DNA of 64,000 nt from positions 186,001-250,000 of the forward strand of contig ML978178.1 of the NCBI GenBank assembly GCA_010015745.1, written 5' to 3'. Position numbers and translations under genes: made by a program. The notes under the pieces are model-generated. The model did no database searches, was not told the origin of the DNA, and worked only from the letters and a program-made list of their open reading frames with translations. Positions 56,030-64,000 of this stretch are shown piece after piece (position 1 is the first letter of the stretch; each line of letters starts with the position of its first letter). The stretch comes from Setomelanomma holmii (lineage: Eukaryota > Ascomycota > Dothideomycetes > Pleosporales > Phaeosphaeriaceae).

Positions 56030-57532
56030 TGGCTCAACACCTCCTGATATAAACAACCATCCGTCGGGCAGCATCAACAGACCCTCGATGCGGCCACCTG
56101 ACAATTGGACAATCATCGTTACCCAAGGCATTCACCAAGACCTTTGAGGGCATAAAAACTTCATTGCAAGATGGGATTGGTCTCGTAGGACTGGCACTGG
56201 TTTCTCATTTACGTTTTCCTAGGCTTGGGGAGCTTCTCTTCCATCGAGTCTTTGTTATACTCTTCTTCCACGAACGGCTTTATACCCTGATCACATACAT
56301 GATCTTGTTCACGTCGACCTCGGTCATTTTCTTGCTGCATCGCCATCTCAGCCGTTGTGGCACGCACGTTTCGCTTCGCTCTCTCCCACCTCGATGAACT
56401 TGGAACATTGCCTATATTTCCATCTGTACGAACAGAAACCCCTGGTACGAGTTATCTGGCATGGAGCCAGGAGGTTTCTCCTACCTTCACCAACACTTCG
56501 CAGGCTTTATACTTCTTTCCTAAAAGTACAAGGGAAGGTTTGTCATCGATAGTCCTAAGCAATGGATACGTCTCTCATCTCGATGTTGAAGCCCTTCATC
56601 CTGAAAGTTTCCGCTGCGGGAGTAGCACGTCGATCAAATGTTACCTCCAATTCAGTTTGCACGAGCAAGAGTCTAACAGCCATCGCTACGGCGCTTCGAC
56701 ACCAGCACCGCTTACACACTCGCCGGATTCTCTACCATATATGTACACGACTCAACGCACGACAAGCCCTCCCATCAAATTGACGCCCTCACTCGTAGAA
56801 ACACTCTCTACAACACCTACCACGACTCCTACCAAGCCTTCCACCCAACTCAACATCGGCGAATGTCCCAAATCACACCGAACCACCTCCGACCCCATCT
56901 TCTTCGCAAACATCTTCTAGAACTGCATCAGGCCAACCTGATCGTTCTCACACGCTAGCCACGTTGACTGAATATACCTTCATGCTGCATTGGAAATGGC
57001 TGTCCTCTGCACGGCGTGGGATCACGGGATCAAGCGGGACTCCCCCAGTGCCGCGTCGGAGGGTGATAGATCGTTGTACAGAAGTGCTGCGCCGTTCCGA
57101 ATATCCATGCGCCGTCTTGCTGTGTCGTCGCAAGTACAACATCGAAATTGACAAATCAAGGTGAAAATATGTATAATCGCCTCGCTTTCTACCACGCAAA
57201 CATATAAGGAACCCACAGCCCTCCTAATCCAGTACTCCAAATGACACCCAAAAGATACACCAGCTATCCAGTTTCACTAAGCAGAGATTAAGGAAAGTAG
57301 AGCACAACTCTATGTACCTTAAAATCACCTTTCCCCAACTCCCCAAACAGACCCAACACCCACTCCACAACCTCCAGCACAAACGCCGCAAAACAAATCA
57401 ACCATACTACGCAACCCTCCCACCCTCGTTCACTCCTCTTCTCAGCCCCAAGGTCTTCTGAAATGGTATTACTCCCGACCAATCCACCAAACGATCGCAT
57501 GAGCACGATGATCTTTTCTCCTTGCTCTTCGA
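56030..57532. other. Mostly non-coding stretch with one doubtful frame
   Basis: A plus-strand frame at 56357-56920 (187 codons; Ser/Thr/Pro-rich, TTPTTTPTKPST near its end) is open but shows no domain and overlaps shadow frames of similar length; I do not call it. On the minus strand at 57288-57557 a frame with a hydrophobic stretch overlaps the 3' end of the next feature. Confidence 0.35.
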
Positions 57533-57740
57533 TTACTTGCTGAAGAACGATTCCCACGGCTTGGGATTACCATCCCGGTCAATGGCATCAAATTCTGGGG
57601 CGGAGGCATTGCCGTAGCTCGGGAGTTACGGGTGGTGTATTTCGTAGCTGCGGAAGATGAGGGCGGATGTGAAGGCGGAGTAGACGAGAAGAGTTTGGAA
57701 GGAACGTTGGACGAGGACGAGGGCGATGTTTGAGATTTGT
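57533..57740 (-). pseudogene. Short membrane protein, 3' exon interrupted by in-frame TAA
   Basis: On the minus strand, protein-like sequence reads QISNIALVLVQRSFQTLLVY, then SAFTSALIFRSYEIHHP. It meets TAA at 57626-57628 and continues in the same frame with LPSYGNASAPEFDAIDRDGN and PKPWESFFSK to a TAA at 57533-57535. The first part is a hydrophobic helix; the second looks like a conserved soluble tail. No intron of credible length removes the internal stop. The 5' start was not found; an upstream exon may exist. The family is not recognised. It may be a recent pseudogene, or the tail may be chance sequence. Confidence 0.4.
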
Positions 57741-58067
57741 GACGCCGTGCAATGTTACTCGTATAAGGTTGTTATTTCATTTATGTAGGCTTATGGATGT
57801 AGTTTGAGCGAATGTGGTGTGGTCAGTTGGACGGGGATGAGCATATGGTGTGGACGTACATGTAAGACGCCCGGCTAGGCTGTCTTGGTATCAATGACGT
57901 CGATGAGGCAGCTAGAATTGGTATTTTCCCAATGATGGGTTGTAAATGTTAGGGATGCAACTCAGTTAGGTCTTCTGTGTAAAGATAATATTAGGTGTCT
58001 TAGGAATCGTCTCGCATGCCCCTGTCATCTCCTTCTCTCTCTTGAATCTCTCCAATCTTCCACACTC
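57741..58067. other. Intergenic stretch
   Basis: Upstream of the short membrane protein feature and 3' of the F-box gene. Nothing seen. Confidence 0.4.
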
Positions 58068-61000
58068 TCACACTTCGTGGAACATCATCACATCTCCATC
58101 AGCATCGTACCACGCATCCTCACATCCTCTGACATCCACAAGATCCACCCAATCATCGTTTTCAACAGCTAGTGCCTTGGGCATTCGCTTCACTACGCCT
58201 GATGCATTGCCGTCCATGCCTACCATGATTGAACGCTCGGCTCTTGGGTGTTCGTAGTCATCGCCGTGAACGCGAAGGTCGATAGCTTTATGCGAAGGTG
58301 AGGTTGGTGCATCGGTCATGATGACATCCCCTGTTTCATCGACCGAGTACTCGTCGTGTACAACTCCATCGCGACAAACGCGGAATTCCAAGCGAATGAC
58401 CGGATCGACATAATTGTGAAGCCGCCACATCCAGCACTGAGAGTTGTGTGTGAAAGCCCATATAATGATGTCCGGTCGTGTTTGAATTGCGAGCTCGCAG
58501 ATATTGTCGCATTTTCCAATCTCTGTTCCATCTATGGCAAGTGGCCATATTGTGTTGGGCTGATCCGTTCCAGCACGACTCGCGGTACCAACAGCTGCTG
58601 ATCCTTCCCACCAATTCAGCCAATGATTCTCCGAGCGTCCTTCAGACGAGAATGGCGGTGCCGTATATACATCCCAGCTCTCAGCCTTCTGCTCCATTTG
58701 AGATAGCCGTATGACCTCTGGTGGTACGCTGTAGAGCATGATTGTTTCACCAAAGGCCACGACAATGCGTGCGCCTTCAGAGAGATCTGCAGCCGCGCTG
58801 TAGAGTCTTGGAACCTGTGTATTTCCAGAAGGTATGAAAACAATTTTGCGAAGGAGCTTCGTAGGACCACCAAGAGGCGCATCACAGCCTAGTGTCAACC
58901 TGTCATTGGAAGGATCGAGGAAGAGAATATGGCGACCATCGCTAAGTGGCACAGCATGGTAGTGATCGCACCCAGGTATTCCCGAAGTACGTGAAGTTGA
59001 CTCGAAGCCAAATGAGCCCCAGAAGGAAGCGTATGTAGGTTTGCTAAAGAACAAATTGCGACGGAGTGCAGGTCGATCATTCGGATGCGCGGCACTCGAA
59101 ATGAGACGCAGCTTCTTTGCTGATTCGAAACCAGGACGAGGTGCCAGGAAGTGGAGATAGTCTGATGGGGCCTGAAGGTTGGTGTACGAAGTCAATGTAT
59201 GTCTCACATGCATGTTGTACATTGCGGTTCACTTACTGTTAGAGGAAACTATCGGCTCAAAGTTTGCCCGGTGAGAGCATCAATCCAGTGTAGCTCTATG
59301 CCTGCGGAGCAACCGAATGCTACACATCGACGTTGTGGACAGATGGAGACGCTGCGAGGTGGATCGTCCTCTGAGCAGAGATGACGGTAAAACGTGGATG
59401 TACCGTTTTCGATAGGAAGACTTTGTGAGTACGTTCTTGCTGCGGATCGCACTGGTGATGAGAGAAGTTGAGGTTGGCTCCTCATGTTTAAGTGCCAAGT
59501 GGTGCTGACCAGATTGCGATCGTGTTGGCGATGATCGTCAATGCCCTCAAGACCGATAGCCTGGTGGTCTGCTTGCACATCGACAGAACTGAATTCGATT
59601 GGACTTTCGCATTCCAGGGGATGACCATAGCGGAGCTCGCATACTATGCCCATTCGTCCTTCGAGGAGTGCAGCTACGGCATGACGACCGCAAGAGACGT
59701 CCATACTCATTGAGAGGACGCGTCTGGGACATACTACGCTAGTGACTGGGGTCAACGAGCCACTGCATAAGGAGTAGACGTAGATCAAGGAGTCTTGCGC
59801 GACCATAAGGAAGAACCCGCAGACACTTTTTTGGAACACCAACGCACCGCTCTGGTCGCTTTGAACCGAGCTGTATCCGCTAGCCATATCCGCAAAGTCG
59901 ATATGAGAATGTTCCATAATGACAGGTCGATCATCCAATCCATTTCCGGTCCAGTTGGACAAAAGAGCACATTGCCGCGAGAGATAGCGACTGAGTATCC
60001 ACGGTTCACTTTGCAGAGCAGAATCAGTGTCTTCATCGAGTGGTTGCGTCTCCCCTTCTGAAGCATTTCTGGCACTCCTCGACCATCCGCCACGACTCAA
60101 CATTACTTTGAGGAGGGTCGTGTCGAGACTTGCTCGCATCCAGTTGCGGCAACTGCGGCGCGCAGCGTTGAAGTCCGAAGGGCCCAAGAATGAGTACATG
60201 TGCTGCACGATCTCGGCCGGAACGCGATATGATGCCGGAAAATTTGGTGGGGAGAGCATAACAAGGATGCGGTACCATGCCCGGTTCGTGAGTCGCAATG
60301 CTTTCCAAGCCGCCAAATCAAGATACGGCAGCAACAAAGCCGCCAATGTTGAAAATGAAGAATTCGCAACGCCCCGAGTTGCGGACATGTTCAGTGAGTA
60401 GAAGTCGTTTGCCATCTCTTTTGCACGGCGGCCCTCAGGTGTGATTGAAGTTTCGTCAATATAGTCGAGTTGATGAGACGTGGCCAACACCTCTTCCTCA
60501 ATGGGCGTGCTGACACCGAAGAGTATATCCGACATAGCTCTCACTATGTCTGTATCGACCAGAGGTTCAAGAATGCCCTCGGCAGCATCACTAGCATTGT
60601 CTAGCATCGAGAAGGAGTCTGTGCACGTTCGATTGAAGAGCCGCATTTCGCTATCTGTCTCGGTTCCGGTAAGACTTGGTAGGCGCGAGGTCGACCGATG
60701 GGGGAAAGGTAACGTTTGTAGGCTGGGCCCACTGAACACGAAAGCCGCAGGGGAAATGAAATCAATGCTCGGTACAGAGACCTGAAGCAAGGACTCTGGT
60801 TTCGATCCAAAGCTGAACGTTCTAGACCTTGAAAGAGAAGTATCTGGATCGGCATGATCATCATGGCTGTGACTGAACATGGCAGTGATATATTTGTGGA
60901 TCGCGGCCCGCGATTTCAACCGCACCCCTGCGTGTACCCCAACATTGTGGCTGTATGATTTGAGGATGCGGGACATTGAAGTGGCGACCCGAGAAGGCCC

Positions 61001-61171
61001 TTCACGCGCTGAGCGGGGCAAGACGCGGCGGAGGACGTCTGATCGAGGTGGAGAGGGATCCTGTGGTTCTGGACTGCCATTGGAGATATGCCATGCTGGC
61101 GAGGCAGGACTCGAAGCAGTTGCTTCCGCAAGCCCAGGAGCTCTAGAGGACTCGTTTGAGGTATGCGACAT
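58068..61171 (-). CDS. Large F-box protein, coding sequence crossed by one in-frame TAG
   Basis: Two exons, 59237-61171 and 58068-59171 (65-nt intron, donor GTAAGT, acceptor TTCAG), encode about 1012 codons including one TAG. The N-terminal 300 residues are Ser-rich and disordered. An F-box-like region (AALLLPYLDLAAWKALRLTN; VPAEIVQHMYSFLGPSDF) lies at about 285-340. A long C-terminal beta-rich domain resembling a propeller follows (HWIDALTGQTLSR, then APSDYLHFLAPRPGFESAKK). Between these two lies TAG at 59249-59251, followed by FPLT before the donor. From memory, homologous fungal proteins read RWFPL here, so TAG replaces the Trp codon TGG. The downstream sequence remains well preserved. Family members probably act as SCF ubiquitin-ligase adaptors; the substrate is unknown. 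Confidence 0.75.
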
Positions 61172-61800
61172 AGTTGCGGATTGTATAAGAGGAGGACTCA
61201 GCGAGAGTGTCCTTCTACCGGGTGACTGGAAATAAGATGCGACGTGCAGAGGTTGTGAACCGAGTATTGGAAGTGCTGGATGAGACTTCGTATCAGCTAC
61301 TCCCCGTGAGAGAAGAATTTGAGAAGACGTCCTCGTGGCACCCCGGGTTTGGGGCGCAGTGCTGTGACAGAGCAGAGAGCAGACAGGAGACGACGGTCGA
61401 GTGCGCGAATGCGGGGATTAATGATACGTTCTGCTGGCGTTTTGAGAGCAGTCTGGCGGAGGCAAAGGATGGCAAGTACGGGAGCAGCTGAACAGGATTG
61501 ACCATAGAAGTGACTGGAGCTCGAAAATGGCTCGCACCAGTGGTGGACGCTGGCGTCTCTAGACATGGCAAGTCACAAATCTGGGCAGGTGTGATTTGGG
61601 TATATTGCTAAGGAGAGTGCCGACAAGCAACGAACGAGGGAAACGACGCCCGGCTTACGCTTCGAATCCACCGTTTTCGCTATGTGCAGACGACCCGTTC
61701 ACTCCGTTCCCAATCCTCGCAGTTTTGTTGGCAAGCCAAACCTCGCTTAAGCTATAAAGCACAGATTAATGGAGGTATCAAGGAAGGAAATGTAGAAGAC
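61172..61800. other. Intergenic stretch
   Basis: Between the F-box gene start and the 3' end of the channel gene, both on the minus strand. Frames of 60-118 codons are shadow-like. A GCTTCGAATCC at about 61661 was checked as a tRNA T-arm and not accepted. Confidence 0.45.
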
Positions 61801-64000
61801 TTACGGCATCACCAATGTCGGATTCTCAAATCGCAAGTTTCGTTCTCTGGCTTCATCCAGAGTGAGCCTGCCACTTGGCATTCTGAAGCCTTCTCGCCCC
61901 GACAAGACGGCCTCTTCCTGGACGTCGCGTCCGAGATCCGACGGCACAGGGTTGCGCAGACTCCGCAAAGCGATGAACTTCATGAGTGGCCTATATGTCC
62001 TCGCGAAGACGTAGAAGAACCAGAGAGTAGCAATTATAAGTGGCGCCACCAAAAGTGCTCGCTTGAAAGCCTTCTTCAAAGCCAATTGGCCTGCAACAGT
62101 GATCTGAAAGAGCACGGCTCCTCCGATCATTCGGTCACACATCATAGTCCATCCGCGACCAGTAGAATGCTGACGATGCTCCATCGCGTACAACAGTTGG
62201 TATTTGTGGACAAAATGACCGATCATGAAGTACGCCAAACCCGTCAGCAAGACCTGCCACGAATCTCTCAACACGCTATACACCATGCAGATGATGAAAA
62301 TGAGGATTGTTTGTGGCAGGAAGAAGCCATAGCTAAAGACCGGTGGCTGGACGAGTTCGGCGTAGTCTGTTCGCTGCGTTAGACAATCTTTCGAGGCTAG
62401 GATACTTGCTCACCTCGTGGGGTTTTGGCCCCGATCAAATACACAGGGTACAATGACAGTGCTCCAAGCTCCATCAGGCGCAACGGAAATAGACCAAACG
62501 CTTGAAGGATGATGAAGTTTGTGTAAAATCCGAGAAGATCTGATAATGATCTTGCCAATGCATATGCAATTTCGGTCGCGCTCGTCAACTTTTCAGCAAA
62601 CTGCTCCCACATTGCTACTAGGCCAGAGACTGTTCCGAGGATGGTGAAGAAGATGAAGAAATTGAAAAAGGTGAAGAAGAAGTTCTTCGATATCACAGAC
62701 AGCTCGACATCGCCTTGTGAGATCATGCCTTGCATGTTTGCAAGCCAATCGTACAAGAAGGGTACAGCTACGTTGATCAAAGTCAGCGCTAAGGTCGGAA
62801 GTTGCGTGTTGACTAGCGACTCGAAAACCTCATGTCTACCCAAAGCCTTTGCTAGACCAGGGAAGACCTCATTGATCGAGCAGGTATTGAGGGCGCCAGC
62901 AATAGGAACGAAGAGAGTGGTCCAGAAGATGCTCAACACGCCAATGATGAAGGTGATTAACCACGACCGAATGATCCTCTGGTTGCGAGAAAGATATGTA
63001 TTCGACCAGACAACATCGGAGGGCGCAGGGCTGTTGTTCGCAAGCAGCTGCAGAGGCGATGGATCGAGCACGGCCTGAATAGCCATTTGTGCGCTTGCAA
63101 CGCTGTCCATGGTGACGAAGGCTAGCGGAGTTGGCTCGAATGTCTTCTTCCGAAGTGAGCGGATATCCTCGTCAATTCTACGCAGCTTTTCCTCATAATA
63201 ATCTATAGAATCAACAATCTTATATCGCAGCCTGAAGCGCCCGTATCGAATCTTCGTTTTCGGGCGCGGTTTGGCGTACGGGGTGATGTAGCCGGGATCC
63301 CTGTCCACATCTTGGATAAGGCGGCTGGCTTCATGGTCGCCATCATCGTCGTGGCTGCGGTCTGCAGACTGTCGTGGAGTGGGTTGAACGACAGGCAACG
63401 TTTCCAGGCTTCGCTCGACTCTGCGGCTCCCAAGATGGACCGTCCAAGCCTCCTCGAGCTTCCGAAGTATGTTCTGTCGCTCGACAAACGTGGTGTCGAG
63501 CTCTTTCCAATTCCTGCACAGTGTTACGCTCTCCACCTTGCCAATCTGAAGGTCCTCTATGAAGTCCTTGATCTTGTCTTCGGATCGCAGCTCGAGGGGA
63601 ATGCCAGAGAGACGTATAGTGCGGTCGGTGATCGTGGTTTGACTCCCCAAGTATTCCTGTCTGATGTCGATGATCCGCCTCGTTTCCGAAACGATGAGAT
63701 ACATGATCAGCCCAGTGAACAAATAGACGAAGACGAGGTACATCCACAGGTAATCTGTGTAGTATTCGTACTCTGAGGCTAGCGCCGCAAGCGCTCCACG
63801 CGTCTCGAGGTGCTCCTTGTGCTTGCCGTCGTCTGGCACCGGTAGCTTCTTGCCCTCTTTATGTGTATCGTGGACAGGTTTGATGACTGCTAAAGCGAAA
63901 AAGAGCGTCACGAGCAGGAACTTGATGGCCATCTTGAAGAACGCCAAGTATACATAGGCGTCCAGGCCGGCTGAAGCCAGTACTTGCTCGTCCGTGATCC
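61801..64000 (-). CDS. CSC1/OSCA-type calcium-permeable channel (5' end outside window)
   Basis: Exons 62414-64000 (continuing off the right edge) and 61801-62366 are joined over a 47-nt intron with donor GTGAGC and branch CTAAC. The visible part covers the N-terminal transmembrane region (ASAGLDAYVYLAFFKM), the cytosolic RNA-recognition-like PHM7 domain (TIRLSGIPLELRSEDKIKDF), the long charged loop, and the 7TM channel core: SWLITFIIGVLSIFWTTLFV, VPFLYDWLANMQGMISQGDVE, FFNFFIFFTILGTVSGL and the DYAELVQPPVFSYGFFLP region. The conserved TGRGWTMMCDRMIGG loop follows. It ends at 61801 with ENPTLVMP. Homologues are osmosensitive cation channels of plasma membrane or ER. The frame into the window edge stays open and reads as family-like, so the true start lies beyond 64000. 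Confidence 0.93.

Noticed and set aside
56357..56920. Plus-strand frame of 187 codons
   Set aside because: Open by length but without domain, signal or conserved-looking block, and its Ser/Thr/Pro bias could arise by chance in C-rich DNA. Kept only as a remark.
61650..61680. GCTTCGAATCC resembling a tRNA T-arm
   Set aside because: No matching acceptor stem, D-arm or anticodon arm at the right distances on either strand.

Overview
The window is nuclear DNA of a filamentous ascomycete (Pezizomycotina). The evidence is many short introns (43-180 nt) with GTAAGT/GTATGT-type donors, CTAAC/CTGAC branch points and TAG/CAG acceptors. The gene families also fit: an AA9 polysaccharide monooxygenase with CBM1, Csi2, fungal F-box and ankyrin proteins, and a qa-4 type dehydroshikimate dehydratase. 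A Dothideomycete is my best guess from protein flavour; the sequence does not prove it. Exon boundaries were read by hand from splice signals and frame continuity. I found no tRNA, rRNA, CRISPR array or intact transposon.

Left part (1-14.7 kb): the 3' end of a cytochrome P450; a Rad60/Esc2/NIP45 SUMO-like-domain protein divergent from LSM6; a lineage-type protein of unknown function; a Cys-rich single-pass membrane protein; the SOD-fold mitoribosomal protein Rsm26; a large protein with a helical N-terminus and basic tail; and a divergent pair of 3-dehydroshikimate dehydratase and DAHP synthase, which act at the branch exit and the entry of the shikimate pathway.

Middle (14.7-38.3 kb): a 2.5-kb gene-free stretch and a poorly resolved hypothetical gene, then mostly housekeeping genes. 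These are SDH assembly factor 1 (LYR protein), a small heat-shock protein with a possible mitochondrial presequence, a seven-helix membrane protein, HIS1, a Csi2-family protein, FCF1 (Utp24 PIN nuclease), a secreted Ser/Thr/Pro-rich protein, a short-chain dehydrogenase, an Irc20/SHPRH-like SNF2-RING helicase of about 1490 residues, and a THOC5-like mRNA export factor.

Right part (38.3-64 kb): looser, with long gene-free stretches. It holds a probable small hypothetical gene, an ankyrin protein with a fungal NLR-like N-terminus but no NTPase domain, two related DUF7924-like genes of which the first looks broken, a Gfo/Idh/MocA dehydrogenase, the AA9-CBM1 monooxygenase, a small dsRNA-binding-domain-like protein, a broken-looking short membrane protein gene, a large F-box protein gene with one in-frame TAG, and the 3' part of a CSC1/OSCA-type channel that runs off the right edge.

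The most notable observation is that four loci between 47 and 59 kb each carry a single in-frame stop inside, or directly before, otherwise protein-like sequence. The clearest is the F-box gene, where TAG sits where the family has Trp. Recent C-to-T/G-to-A decay, sequencing error and stop readthrough are all possible.
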